A DNA stretch of 64,000 nt from a bacterium SCSIO 12741 (GCA_024398055.1 CP073749.1:2728594-2792593), one strand, 5' to 3'; counted from the first letter of the stretch, positions 42,090 to 51,122 are shown. Notes: generated by a model not told the origin, from the sequence alone. Made by a program: numbers and translations.

Positions 42090-42760
42090 CTGACCTCTGG
42101 CTCGAATTAGAAGATCAGTTTCCCATTTTACTTCAATCCATTTCGGCTCCGGCCACCGTGAGTGCAAACCCGGCTACAAGCCCTGGTCCGCCTCCACAGG
42201 CTCCGCCACCTCCAGCTCCCCCTATTCGTAAAGCTGCCCCTGCGCCGCAACCTCGAAAGTTAGGCAAAGGAAAGATGAGCGGCTTGTCCTTCCAATCCAA
42301 ATTGGTCTCGGTAAAGGACATGATGAATAAGGTGGATGAAGAGAAAACCGAGGAAATTTCTGAAGAAGAATTACTGCGTAACAAGCCTCGTGACCCTTTT
42401 AAGGTTGAGGACCTGAACAAACTTTGGAAGGAATACGCTAAAAATCTTCAGGGGAAAAGTCGCTCCAGTTTGGCCTCCACCATGCTTACCAATGATCCTG
42501 AAATGGATGAGAATTGGAAACTAAAAGTGATGCTGGACAACAAGGTGATGCAAAATGAAATGAATCAGGAGAAGGTGGAGATTCTTTCATTCTTGCGGGA
42601 AAGACTTAATAACTACGGCATTCAGATTGAAACAGAGGTGAGGGTAGAGGTGCAGAAAAAAAGGTACTACACCAATCGCGAACGCTTCGATCGGATGATG
42701 GAATTGAACCCGAAGCTACAGGATTTGAGAACCCGGTTGAATCTGGATCCGGATTTTTAG
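42074..42760 (+). CDS. dnaX: DNA polymerase III tau-specific C-terminal region (-1 frame of dnaX)
   Basis: Continues dnaX after the A10 run. It has a short helical link (LTDLWLELEDQFPILLQSI), a Pro/Ala-rich linker (PGPPPQAPPPPAPPIRK), and a charged C-terminal domain of about 150 residues (FKVEDLNKLWKEYAKNLQ, ILSFLRERLNNYGIQIETEV) that in tau-type proteins contacts the polymerase. Full-length tau-like product is about 583 residues if one base is slipped or missing. Without that, a GTG at 42158 is the only start, which is not plausible as a separate gene. Confidence 0.8.
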   Translation, partial: KKKDLTDLWLELEDQFPILLQSISAPATVSANPATSPGPPPQAPPPPAPPIRKAAPAPQPRKLGKGKMSGLSFQSKLVSVKDMMNKVDEEKTEEISEEELLRNKPRDPFKVEDLNKLWKEYAKNLQGKSRSSLASTMLTNDPEMDENWKLKVMLDNKVMQNEMNQEKVEILSFLRERLNNYGIQIETEVRVEVQKKRYYTNRERFDRMMELNPKLQDLRTRLNLDPDF

Positions 42761-42770
42761 AGGGTATGGC

Positions 42771-43517
42771 TTAGTTTTTCTTCTGGGTAATCAGAATAAG
42801 CCGATCGCTCGTTTCCAAGTCAAACGATTCCAAATCATAACTCCCAAAAACTTCCCGAATATTTAATTGAGCTTGAGATAGTAGTTCTTCCAACTCCTCT
42901 CGTGTAAAGGCCGTAACACGTTCCTCAAAATCGTAGGATCGTCCTCCATCTTCAAAGTGGATGTGTTTCGTAATGGTGTGGTTTTGTAGCACCCTTTCAA
43001 TGTTGAATTTAATGCCATCCACAACTTTCACTTCGGAGGGGTTGAGGTGTTTGCGTAGCTTATGGCAGTTCAAGAAATCGAGAACAAAGCAACCTTCTGG
43101 TACGAGGCCTTGAACCACGGATTGAAGAACCTTAAGGTTATCCTCCGAGTCATTGAAATACCCGAAACTGGTAAATAGATTGAAGATGCAATCGAAGTAG
43201 TTTTCGCGGTAGACTTCCCGCATATCCTGAATGGCGAAATGGAGGTTTTGGCAACCGTGCAAGTTGGCCTGTTTTATGGCATGGGCAGATAGATCGATTC
43301 CGGTGACCTGGTAGCCCAAACGGGCCATTTCCTTGGAGTGTCGACCTCGTCCGCAAGCCAAATCCAAAATGCGGGCATCGGCTTTGGGTTTGAGGTGATC
43401 GAGCAGGCGTTGGATAAACTCACGTGCCTCCGAATCGCTACGATCCTTATACAGGATACTGTAGTAGGGAGAATCAAACCATTCTCCAAACCAATCTGAT
43501 TTATTATGATGCCCCAT
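42771..43517 (-). CDS. Class I SAM-dependent methyltransferase
   Basis: A 248-residue methyltransferase with motif I ILDLACGRGRHSKEMA, motif II-like VTGIDLSAHAIKQA, and FDCIFNLFTSFGYF, which is typical of a small-molecule methyltransferase group widespread in Bacteroidota. The substrate is unknown. It is convergent with dnaX (10-base gap) and downstream of the S46 peptidase terminator, so probably independently expressed. Confidence 0.85.
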   Translation of the reverse strand: MGHHNKSDWFGEWFDSPYYSILYKDRSDSEAREFIQRLLDHLKPKADARILDLACGRGRHSKEMARLGYQVTGIDLSAHAIKQANLHGCQNLHFAIQDMREVYRENYFDCIFNLFTSFGYFNDSEDNLKVLQSVVQGLVPEGCFVLDFLNCHKLRKHLNPSEVKVVDGIKFNIERVLQNHTITKHIHFEDGGRSYDFEERVTAFTREELEELLSQAQLNIREVFGSYDLESFDLETSDRLILITQKKN

Positions 43518-43524
43518 CAGTCAA

Positions 43525-43567
43525 TAAAAAAAGCCTGTCGGGTTCAAGTGGAACCACAACAGGCTTT
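43525..43567 (-). terminator. Intrinsic terminator of the S46 peptidase gene
   Basis: On the minus strand, AAAGCCTGT pairs with ACAGGCTTT, with inner GGTTC/GAACC, and seven T follow. It lies 24 bases after the S46 stop. Confidence 0.85.
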
Positions 43568-43590
43568 CAAATATAAAGGAGTTCAGGCTA

Positions 43591-45753
43591 TTATTCAATC
43601 ACTGTCATCTCATCTACAAGGTGACCAGCACCTGCAAACTTGTCAATGATAAATAGCGTGTAACGAATATCAACAGAAATAGTACGCTGAAGGTTTTCTT
43701 CAAAGTCAACGTCACCACTCATCGCTTCCCAGTTTCCGTCAAAAGCAGTTCCGATCAAGTGACCTTCACCGTTGATTACAGGACTTCCGGAGTTACCACC
43801 AGTAATGTCATTGTTGCTCAAGAAACAAACTACCAAGTCACCGTCTTTTGCATAACGACCGTAGTCTTTGTTTTTGATCATTTCGATCAACTGAGCAGGA
43901 GCGTCAAATTCCAAATCACCAGGCTTGTACTTTTCAAGGATACCCTGAGCGGTAGTGAAGTACTTGAAGTAAGTAGCATCACGAGGTACATATCCACCTA
44001 CGTTTCCGTAAGTAAAACGCAAAGTACTGTTAGCATCTGGGTAGTAAGACTTATCAGGATTGATTTGACGAATAGCGTCAATGTACAAACGCTCTGCACG
44101 GGCCAATTGCTCACCGGCAACCTTACGCACAGGTGAAGTATTGGTCATGTAGTCCATGTAGAACTCCTTGAACATTTTGAAAGCAGGATCAGCAGACAAA
44201 GACTTAGAAGAAGCTTTAGCGAAGAAAGCGTTCATTTTGTCTTCATTGGCCATGAAAGACTTTTTGAATACATCAGCTGCCAACTTTTCGTAGTTGCCTT
44301 TGTATTTTTTGTCCAAGGTCTTGAAGTATTCTGCTTGCAATTCAGCAGGAACTTCTTCACCGTACATTTTCATCACAGCTGCCATCACGTTCTGATCGAT
44401 TTGAGCATCGTAGTCTTTGTAGAAATCGCCAGCAGCACCTTTGATTTGCTGAATCATTCCATCCAAAGCTTTAGGATCAACCTCGTCAGAAGCAAGAAGC
44501 TTGTCTAAGGCCATAAATTGAGCAGAAAGAGTAAGGATTTCAATTCCCCAGATACCTTCTACATAAAGGTCTCTTTTCTTTTGAGTTTTCAAAAGGGTAT
44601 CGTATCCATTTTGGTACATCATCAATACAGAACCGTATTTTTCCTGACGCTTAGAGTCAGCTGCAACCCAGTCAGAAAATTCTTTTTCCTGAGCTCTTTT
44701 TTGTCCAGCTACGTCAAGAGCTTCAAGGCTTGTAGACATTCCGATGAAGTTCTTCCAGTAGTTACTCACGCCAGCGTGCTTGCTTGAGTACTTAATACGA
44801 GTAGCCTCGTCACGAGCCATACCTTCTTCATAAAGGTCAAGCTTCATTCTTCTTACTTTAATACGAGTTGGGTACTCTTTGTAGATCATGTGCTCAATTC
44901 CGTAGGAGGAAAGGTAGCGCTGAGTTCTTCCAGGGAAACCCCAGATCATAGCGTAGTCACCTTCGTTTAGCCCTTTGATGTTAACAGGCAAGTGGTGCTT
45001 TGGCTTGTAAGGTACGTTGTCTTCTGAGTAAGCAGCAGGCTTGTTGTCTTTGCCAGCGTAGATACGGAAAAGAGTGAAGTCACCCGTGTGACGTGGCCAC
45101 ATCCAGTTGTCTGTATCACCACCAAATTTTCCGATAGAAGAAGGAGGAGCACCTACCAAACGAACGTCAGGGAAAACCTGGTAAACGAACATGTAGTACT
45201 CATTTCCTTTGAAAAAGCTTTTTACAACGGCTTGCATTCCTTCTCCAGAGTTAGCTTTTTGAAGGCTATCCATAATTGGAGCAATAGCAGCAGCGCGCTG
45301 AGTCTCGTCCATGTTGTCGTTTACAGCTGCCAATACAGTAGCGGTAACGTCTTCCATGTGATCAAGAATGGAAATAGAAAATCCAGCTGGAATTTCTTCT
45401 CCTTTGTTCATGGCCCAAAAACCGTCTTTCAGGTAGTTGTGCTCAACAGTACTGTTGGCTTGAATCGTTCCGTATCCACAGTGGTGGTTTGTAATAAACA
45501 ACCCTTGGGAAGATACGATCTCACCCGAGCAGAAATTAAAAGCGGGACGACCTAATCCTACGATAGCGTCTTTCAGTGAAGAACTGTTTACGCTGTAAAT
45601 TTCATCTGGGGTAAGCTTCAGCCCCTTTTCCTGCATGTCGGCATAGTTTAGCCGTTTAATGAACATGGGCAACCACATTCCTTCGTCACTTCGGGCTTCT
45701 GGTAGGCCTAAGAACCCAACCAAGATGGCCGCTACAAGTACTTTCTTTAACAT
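43591..45753 (-). CDS. S46-family dipeptidyl-peptidase (DPP7-type)
   Basis: A 720-residue periplasmic exopeptidase that removes dipeptides from peptides, feeding amino-acid uptake. It has a signal peptide (ends PEARS), the chymotrypsin-like His in TNHHCGYG and the Ser in GGNSGSPV. Eighteen residues after the serine, the sequence is FDGNWEAMSGD; a Gly here corresponds to the DPP7 group, whereas DPP11 has Arg (FDRVWE), so a hydrophobic P1 preference is expected. The frame extends to 45810, but MLKKVLVAAI at 45753 begins the signal peptide. Confidence 0.93.
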   Translation of the reverse strand: MLKKVLVAAILVGFLGLPEARSDEGMWLPMFIKRLNYADMQEKGLKLTPDEIYSVNSSSLKDAIVGLGRPAFNFCSGEIVSSQGLFITNHHCGYGTIQANSTVEHNYLKDGFWAMNKGEEIPAGFSISILDHMEDVTATVLAAVNDNMDETQRAAAIAPIMDSLQKANSGEGMQAVVKSFFKGNEYYMFVYQVFPDVRLVGAPPSSIGKFGGDTDNWMWPRHTGDFTLFRIYAGKDNKPAAYSEDNVPYKPKHHLPVNIKGLNEGDYAMIWGFPGRTQRYLSSYGIEHMIYKEYPTRIKVRRMKLDLYEEGMARDEATRIKYSSKHAGVSNYWKNFIGMSTSLEALDVAGQKRAQEKEFSDWVAADSKRQEKYGSVLMMYQNGYDTLLKTQKKRDLYVEGIWGIEILTLSAQFMALDKLLASDEVDPKALDGMIQQIKGAAGDFYKDYDAQIDQNVMAAVMKMYGEEVPAELQAEYFKTLDKKYKGNYEKLAADVFKKSFMANEDKMNAFFAKASSKSLSADPAFKMFKEFYMDYMTNTSPVRKVAGEQLARAERLYIDAIRQINPDKSYYPDANSTLRFTYGNVGGYVPRDATYFKYFTTAQGILEKYKPGDLEFDAPAQLIEMIKNKDYGRYAKDGDLVVCFLSNNDITGGNSGSPVINGEGHLIGTAFDGNWEAMSGDVDFEENLQRTISVDIRYTLFIIDKFAGAGHLVDEMTVIE

Positions 45754-45803
45754 AACTGTTTTGAATTTTATAGACGAGATTAGTATTCTCAAAAAATGGG
45801 GCA

Positions 45804-45811
45804 CAAACATA
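45804..45811 (-). promoter_or_regulatory. Bacteroidota -7 promoter element of the S46 gene
   Basis: Minus strand TATGTTTG, 50 bases upstream of the ATG at 45753. Confidence 0.5.
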
Positions 45812-45904
45812 GATAAATCTTGGCTACGCTTGGGGCAAACCGGGAGGATTGGTTGAATCCCTACAAGAATGGTATTTTACTTCTATGAGTGCCTGTAGAA
45901 ATGA

Positions 45905-45912
45905 TATCTTTG
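45905..45912 (+). promoter_or_regulatory. Bacteroidota -7 promoter element of siaB
   Basis: TATCTTTG lies inside the longer reading frame from 45889 and supports the ATG at 45961, which also has the AGGAGAGG ribosome site directly upstream. Confidence 0.6.
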
Positions 45913-45960
45913 TTCGGCCTCAAGGGGTTGTTGATACGACGATTGACCGGCAGGAGAGGA

Positions 45961-46488
45961 ATGATTGACCTGAAAGAAATAGCAGACAAGTTATCGGAGA
46001 ACGATATCGTTCTCACCTATCATGGTCGGTTAGATAAACAGGTAATAAACGACTTGCTCCATTTCACGGAATCGGTATTAATTACACGCAACGTTGAGAG
46101 GCGAATTCGAAAAAAGGTATTTAGCATTTTAGTAGAGAGCTTGCAGAACTCTTACAAGAATGCCCTTTTGTTAGAAGAAAGCAAGGATCAGGTAACAGCG
46201 CTTTTGCTGAGAAATCAAGGGGTATACGAGCTTAATTTAGGCAATTATTTATCCGAGGAGAATAAGGATAAACTCATTCGACAGATTGAGGATATCAATG
46301 CTTTAGACTCCAAGCAATTGGTCGAAAAATACCAAAGTGTATTAAAGGATGGTAAGCGAACTGCATTAGGGGGCAGTGGATTAGGTTTGTTGGATATGGC
46401 TCGAAAATCAGGGAATCAGCTGTCTTACAAGGTTACACCGGGTGAAGACGGCCTGTATTATTTTTTGCTTAAAATTATAATTGATTGA
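45961..46488 (+). CDS. siaB: SiaB-family protein kinase (DUF6272)
   Basis: A 175-residue GHKL-fold kinase of the SiaB type, which phosphorylates SiaC in the Sia switch (Pseudomonas SiaABCD controls a diguanylate cyclase and biofilm). Visible are an N-box-like segment (RKKVFSILVESLQNSYKNAL) and a G-box (GGSGLGLLDMARKSG). The start MIDLKEIADKL is set by the promoter and RBS. The partner SiaC gene starts four bases after its stop. No SiaA phosphatase or SiaD cyclase is present nearby. Confidence 0.88.
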   Translation: MIDLKEIADKLSENDIVLTYHGRLDKQVINDLLHFTESVLITRNVERRIRKKVFSILVESLQNSYKNALLLEESKDQVTALLLRNQGVYELNLGNYLSEENKDKLIRQIEDINALDSKQLVEKYQSVLKDGKRTALGGSGLGLLDMARKSGNQLSYKVTPGEDGLYYFLLKIIID

Positions 46489-46491
46489 CCT

Positions 46492-46878
46492 ATGGAAAAT
46501 TTCATGCTGGAAGGAACCTCGAAAACACCTCGCGTTGATTTTAACGCGCAGACTGGTATTTTAGAATTGAGCGGAAGGAGTATCCCTGAAAATGCCGTTG
46601 ATTTCTATAAACCCCTGTACGATTGGTTGGATCAGTACGTTTCTTCCCCAAGATCAAACACTGAAGTGGTGATCAAGTTGGAGTATTTCAATACCAGTTC
46701 ATCCAAATGTTTGCTGGATGTGTTTAAAAAAGCCGAAGAATTGACCCGTAATTCTCTGGACCCGGTTGTGGTAAAGTGGTATTACGAAATTGATGATGAA
46801 GATATGTTGGAAGCGGGTGAGGATTATGAGATTATCATCAACATACCCTTCCAGAAAATTCCTGTAGAAGAATTATGA
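46492..46878 (+). CDS. siaC: SiaC-family regulatory phosphoprotein (DUF1987)
   Basis: A 128-residue protein of the SiaC family: LEGTSKTPRVDFNAQTGILEL, then SGRSIPENAVDFYKPL, then the phosphorylation motif YFNTSSSK, where Thr68 is the residue phosphorylated by SiaB in Pseudomonas. Unphosphorylated SiaC activates its cyclase partner there; the partner here is unknown. It follows siaB directly and overlaps the next gene by four bases (ATGA). Confidence 0.92.
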   Translation: MENFMLEGTSKTPRVDFNAQTGILELSGRSIPENAVDFYKPLYDWLDQYVSSPRSNTEVVIKLEYFNTSSSKCLLDVFKKAEELTRNSLDPVVVKWYYEIDDEDMLEAGEDYEIIINIPFQKIPVEEL

Positions 46879-47279
46879 GATGGATTCAAATTCCGGTTGC
46901 AATTGCCGGTTTTATGTTAATGGCCTTCACGGTCAATGCCCAGGGGGTAAATACAAACTTGTTTGAAGAGAACCAGCAAGACCTGACTTTTAAAGTGAAA
47001 AAGAAAGGGCTGTTTTCTAAAGCTGAATCAGATTACCTGGTCAAATTAAAGATTAGAAACAACCAATCTGACTCGGTTGAAGTCGCATTTTCCATATTTA
47101 TATACAAACTAACAGCTGCCGCCCACAATACGGGACACATGACCAAATGTGTGGCTCCAGGGAAGAAGTGGAAGCTGAAAATTGAAATGCCTGGTTTTGA
47201 TCCCGAAAATCCAGATTATACCTGGGTTTTTGATGACATCAATGTAGCCAAAGGCTGCTCCACCGATCCCGAATCCTGA
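46875..47279 (+). CDS. Small secreted protein of unknown function
   Basis: A 134-residue protein with a signal peptide (ends FTVNAQ). The mature part is a single beta-rich domain (LTFKVKKKGLFSKAESDYLVKLKI) with Cys in MTKCVAPGKKW and AKGCSTD that could form a disulfide. No family recognised. It is translationally coupled to siaC (ATGA overlap) and followed five bases later by the J-domain gene, so it is a candidate member of the Sia operon. Confidence 0.75.
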   Translation: MRWIQIPVAIAGFMLMAFTVNAQGVNTNLFEENQQDLTFKVKKKGLFSKAESDYLVKLKIRNNQSDSVEVAFSIFIYKLTAAAHNTGHMTKCVAPGKKWKLKIEMPGFDPENPDYTWVFDDINVAKGCSTDPES

Positions 47280-47283
47280 CCCC

Positions 47284-48168
47284 ATGCGTCAGTACCACCT
47301 CGATATTCTTGGACTTCCTCCGTCTGCCAGTGATGGAGAAATAAAAAAGCGCTACCGCGAATTGGCTATGCGCTATCATCCCGATGTCAATCAGGATCCG
47401 GGAGCCAAGGAGGAATTTATTCGAATCCACAAGGCTTATGAGGCTTTGATGGGTGGTGGCTCTGAAATCAATCAGATGTATGAGGCCTACCAGAGGAGTA
47501 GGAGAGCGCAAAGGCCTTCGAGCCAAACGGCTTCGGCTTATGGCTATGAAGAAGATCAGCGTGAAGCCATGCGTCAAAGAGCTCGTAAGTATGCTGAAAT
47601 GCATCAGAAGGAGGCCGAAGAAATTGAATTGGGCGTATTCAATATGCTTACCAGTGGCGTCGTTTGGTGGGTGGTAAGAATATTTGCTCTCGCTATCGTG
47701 ATTTTTGGATTTATCATGATGGTAGACTTTATACTTCCTCAAAGAGAAGAGGCGCATAAAGTGAAAAATACGGTGCATTACGAGCTTTTCTCACGAAACA
47801 CCATATTCTTTGTAGATGGTGGACAGATCGATGTGCCGGAAAGAGTCTTTTTGAAGCTGGGGATCCGCGATAGTTTATACATGGATTACAGTCCCATGCT
47901 CCGTGAATTCCTGGATTATCGAATTATCAAATACGAACAAGAGGGTGAAATTGTAATGGAGGATGGATTCAATTTCTTCTCCTTCTATCCTTTGTTTCCA
48001 CTTCTGTTTTTCATTCCTGGCTTTATCCTTTTTTACAAAAAGAATGAAGTGCGGTTTTACCTGCTCTATTTTGTCACCCTCATAGCCTACCCGGCACTCA
48101 TTTTACACTACCTCATTCGAGAGAACAAGTTTCAGTACCTGATCGACTTTTTCTCACAGTTATCTTAA
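47284..48168 (+). CDS. J-domain membrane protein
   Basis: A 294-residue protein with an N-terminal J domain: YHLDILGLPPSASDGEIKKRY and the HPD motif in MRYHPDVNQDPG. A basic linker follows (YQRSRRAQRPSS), then a transmembrane segment near 120-145 (WWVVRIFALAIVIFGFIMM), a soluble loop, and two more hydrophobic segments near the end. It would recruit Hsp70 (DnaK) to the inner membrane. It is the last gene of the siaB-siaC cluster. Confidence 0.85.
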   Translation: MRQYHLDILGLPPSASDGEIKKRYRELAMRYHPDVNQDPGAKEEFIRIHKAYEALMGGGSEINQMYEAYQRSRRAQRPSSQTASAYGYEEDQREAMRQRARKYAEMHQKEAEEIELGVFNMLTSGVVWWVVRIFALAIVIFGFIMMVDFILPQREEAHKVKNTVHYELFSRNTIFFVDGGQIDVPERVFLKLGIRDSLYMDYSPMLREFLDYRIIKYEQEGEIVMEDGFNFFSFYPLFPLLFFIPGFILFYKKNEVRFYLLYFVTLIAYPALILHYLIRENKFQYLIDFFSQLS

Positions 48169-48213
48169 TGTTTTTTTAGACGAATTGCATTTCCAATTCC
48201 TACCGGATTGGGC

Positions 48214-48221
48214 TAATTTTG
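48214..48221 (+). promoter_or_regulatory. Bacteroidota -7 promoter element
   Basis: TAATTTTG, 21 bases before the ATG at 48243. It rules out the longer frame from 48219. Confidence 0.5.
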
Positions 48222-48242
48222 CATTCAGGATTAAGGGGTGCG

Positions 48243-48800
48243 ATGAGAGTCAATGTTTTTTCGTTGTTCGTAGTCGTGTTTCTGCTTTGTTCAGGGTCTC
48301 TGTTCGGGCAAAAGGTAGAATGGTATGAAGTAGTGGTAGTGGAAGAATGGCAGAAAGTCAAATTTCTGGTTACTTCCCTGGATTCTATTGGTATGAAATG
48401 CCATGACCGAAGAGGGGACAAAATGTACTGTACCGAAGCCGAAGAAATTCACGACTCCAAATTGCGCGGTTTACGAGCCGCTCAAGAAATGGCAATTGAT
48501 GAGGCGAATATTTCCGTTCGGGAGGTATCCGTTGAATCTCTTGAAAGTAATGCTGCCTTAAAATCCGAGAATTATCCCTTCCTCATAGACTACGAATACG
48601 ATCTGGTGAGTATCGAGAAAACATCTTCCACCGTCATTTACCTGAAATACGATTTCATTCTCATCGACCGGCGAAATGGACAAATAGTTGCCCGAAGCCA
48701 AAATCACAACCTGGAAAAACCTTTTTTGGGTCTTGAATACCTGATGGAAGAGTTGGAAGAGCTGTCCAATGGAACTTGGGATGGGCCGCAGAAGTTTTGA
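48243..48800 (+). CDS. Secreted protein of unknown function
   Basis: A 185-residue protein with a signal peptide (MRVNVFSLFVVVFLLCSGSLFGQ). The mature domain is alpha/beta with DSIGMKCHDRRGDKMYC (two Cys that may pair), a helix LRGLRAAQEMAIDEAN, and an edge strand IYLKYDFILIDRRNGQIVA. No family recognised. It stands alone, convergent with the EI24 gene. Confidence 0.7.
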   Translation: MRVNVFSLFVVVFLLCSGSLFGQKVEWYEVVVVEEWQKVKFLVTSLDSIGMKCHDRRGDKMYCTEAEEIHDSKLRGLRAAQEMAIDEANISVREVSVESLESNAALKSENYPFLIDYEYDLVSIEKTSSTVIYLKYDFILIDRRNGQIVARSQNHNLEKPFLGLEYLMEELEELSNGTWDGPQKF

Positions 48801-48871
48801 ACTTTTCAATCTTTTCGGTATCCGTATTCTTGCCTTTTGAAGTAAAAGACCCTAAAATTTGATGGTGCAAT

Positions 48872-49681
48872 TTATCCTTTAAAATTCTTCTCAAACGCTT
48901 CGCTGTCCAATATCTCCAGCGTTTCCAAAGTTGCTGCGACACTTCCCCAAATGGCTACAAAACCGGATATGAATGGGCCCAGAATAGGGATAATGAGCAC
49001 CACTGAAAAAGGAACTCCTATTCCGATGACACTTCCACGATAATATCGCATGAAACGAATGCTTTGACTCATGGTGTAACCTCTTCGCTCCAGGGTGTAG
49101 TCCATGAGAGAAAAACCGTAGTAATAGGCCGTTACTCCAAACAACCCAGCCGGAGCGGCAAAGCCGATCAAGGGAATTAACCCTAAGATGAAAAAGATCA
49201 GAGTGAATAGAGCTTCCAGGATCAGGCATCGGAGGGTGATCGCAATTCCCCGAAATAAGTTGTTGAGGTAAAGTTTGGCGTTGAAGGTAGTTTTAGTGCC
49301 GCGCTGTTTGGATTCGGTTAGCTCGGATAGCCACGCCAGAATAGGGGAGAGCAAGAGGAGCACAACATAACCTCCCACATAGGCGAAGAAGATGAAAAAT
49401 AAAATACGGATAACAATCCAAACAATCACATAGAGGCCTGTCCAGATGTACTCTGCCCAATCGGATTGCTGAGCTTGAAGATCCAACCAGCCTCGCATGG
49501 ATTCAATGGCCAAATCGGACCAGTGGCTCACAAGTTGAACGCCTCCGTAAAAGACCAGAGCATTGAAAAACAAAGGAAAAAGGAAGAACCAGGTCAACCG
49601 ATTTTTGCGCATAAATCCCCAGGCCCGGTAGTGTTGTTTGAGGGCTGTGTCAAAACGTCGAAAACGGATTAGTTCGAGCAT
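48872..49681 (-). CDS. EI24/CysZ-like membrane protein
   Basis: A 269-residue inner-membrane protein of the EI24 family, which includes the sulfate transporter CysZ. The N terminus MLELIRFRRFDTALKQHYRA is amphipathic, then about five hydrophobic segments (TWFFLFPLFFNALVFYGG; LYVIVWIVIRILFFIFFAYV; and others) with the family motif GLIPLIGFAAPAGLF and YYYGFSLMDYTLERRGY. Sulfate transport is not supported by any nearby sulfur-assimilation gene, so the substrate is open. Confidence 0.82.
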   Translation of the reverse strand: MLELIRFRRFDTALKQHYRAWGFMRKNRLTWFFLFPLFFNALVFYGGVQLVSHWSDLAIESMRGWLDLQAQQSDWAEYIWTGLYVIVWIVIRILFFIFFAYVGGYVVLLLLSPILAWLSELTESKQRGTKTTFNAKLYLNNLFRGIAITLRCLILEALFTLIFFILGLIPLIGFAAPAGLFGVTAYYYGFSLMDYTLERRGYTMSQSIRFMRYYRGSVIGIGVPFSVVLIIPILGPFISGFVAIWGSVAATLETLEILDSEAFEKNFKG

Positions 49682-49768
49682 TTTTTAAAGTAAGAGAATC
49701 ACGCGGAATAAATCCCCTCCATCGCTATTAAAAGTTGTAAATTCGCGGCCTCAACAAAGGAACAAGAA

Positions 49769-51118
49769 ATGAGCAGCTTAAGAGCAATTTCACCAATTGA
49801 CGGACGTTACGCCAGCAAAACCACAGATCTACAAGAGTATTTTTCAGAGTACGCCTTGTTTAAGTACCGGGTATGGGTAGAAGTGGAATATTTTATTGCC
49901 TTATGTGAGCTTCCGCTCCCTCAGTTGGAAGATGTAAAGGCTACGGTTTACGAACCACTTCGCGATTTGTACCGCAACTTTACAGAGGAAGATGCTCAAG
50001 CCATTAAGGACATTGAAAAGGTTACTAACCATGACGTAAAAGCGGTTGAGTACTTTATCAAAGAGCGCATGGATGACTTGGGGCTAAGTGAGCAGAAGGA
50101 GTTCATTCACTTTGGGCTAACTTCTCAGGATATCAACAATACGGCTAATCCCATGATGATTCGGGATGCTTTAACGGCTGTAATTGCTCCGCAGTTGGAA
50201 ACTATTTTGAATCAACTCAAAGACTTTGCTCAAGAGTGGAAAGATGTAGCCATGCTGGCACGTACCCATGGTCAACCTGCATCACCTACCCGATTGGGAA
50301 AAGAGATTCAAGTGTATAGTGAGCGATTGGAGCAACAATTGGGATATATCCATGAAATTCCAGTTTCTGCCAAGTTTGGTGGTGCTACTGGAAACTTTAA
50401 TGCCCATCACGTGGCCTATCCGGAGATTGATTGGGTAGAATTTGCAAACCGATTTTTGGCCGAAAACCTGGAAGTGGATCGTTCTCAAACAACCACTCAA
50501 ATTGAGCATTACGATCACCTGGCTGCCCTTTGTGATGTATTGAAAAGAATCAATACCATTTTGCTGGACTTCTCCAGAGATATGTGGACCTACATTTCCA
50601 TGGACTATTTCAAGCAGAAGATCAAAAAAGGAGAAGTGGGATCTTCAGCTATGCCTCACAAGGTGAATCCGATTGACTTTGAAAATGCTGAAGGTAACCT
50701 GGGAATTGCCAATGCCCTTTATGAGCACCTGGCGGCTAAGTTGCCCGTATCTCGTCTACAACGTGACCTGACCGATTCTACGGTTATGAGAAATGTGGGT
50801 GTGCCTTTTGGTAACAGCTTAATTGCCTACAACTCCTTGATCAAAGGAATGGGTAAATTGCTACTGAATGAAGAGGCTCTCGAGCAGGATTTGGAAAACA
50901 ACTGGGCTGTAGTGGCTGAGGCTATCCAAACGGTTTTGAGAAGAGAAAGCTACCCTTCACCATACGAGGCACTTAAGGCTCTTACCCGTAAGAATGAGAC
51001 CATCAATGGGGAAGCTATTGCTGCCTTTATTGAAACACTCGATGTGAATGAGGAGATCAAAGCAGAGCTTAGAAAGATTACTCCTTCTAACTATACCGGG
51101 ATTCAACTGGTCAAGTAA
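49769..51118 (+). CDS. purB: Adenylosuccinate lyase
   Basis: A 449-residue fumarase/aspartase-superfamily enzyme acting twice in purine synthesis (SAICAR to AICAR and adenylosuccinate to AMP). It opens LRAISPIDGRYASKTTDL. Catalytic motifs are THGQPASPTRLGKE, KFGGATGNFNAHH and the signature GSSAMPHKVNPIDFENAEG. An AAAGGAAC ribosome site precedes the ATG, and a near-consensus -7 TAAATTCG lies about 25 bases upstream. It is convergent with the DUF2807 gene at a 4-base gap. Confidence 0.96.
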   Translation: MSSLRAISPIDGRYASKTTDLQEYFSEYALFKYRVWVEVEYFIALCELPLPQLEDVKATVYEPLRDLYRNFTEEDAQAIKDIEKVTNHDVKAVEYFIKERMDDLGLSEQKEFIHFGLTSQDINNTANPMMIRDALTAVIAPQLETILNQLKDFAQEWKDVAMLARTHGQPASPTRLGKEIQVYSERLEQQLGYIHEIPVSAKFGGATGNFNAHHVAYPEIDWVEFANRFLAENLEVDRSQTTTQIEHYDHLAALCDVLKRINTILLDFSRDMWTYISMDYFKQKIKKGEVGSSAMPHKVNPIDFENAEGNLGIANALYEHLAAKLPVSRLQRDLTDSTVMRNVGVPFGNSLIAYNSLIKGMGKLLLNEEALEQDLENNWAVVAEAIQTVLRRESYPSPYEALKALTRKNETINGEAIAAFIETLDVNEEIKAELRKITPSNYTGIQLVK

Positions 51119-51122
51119 AACC

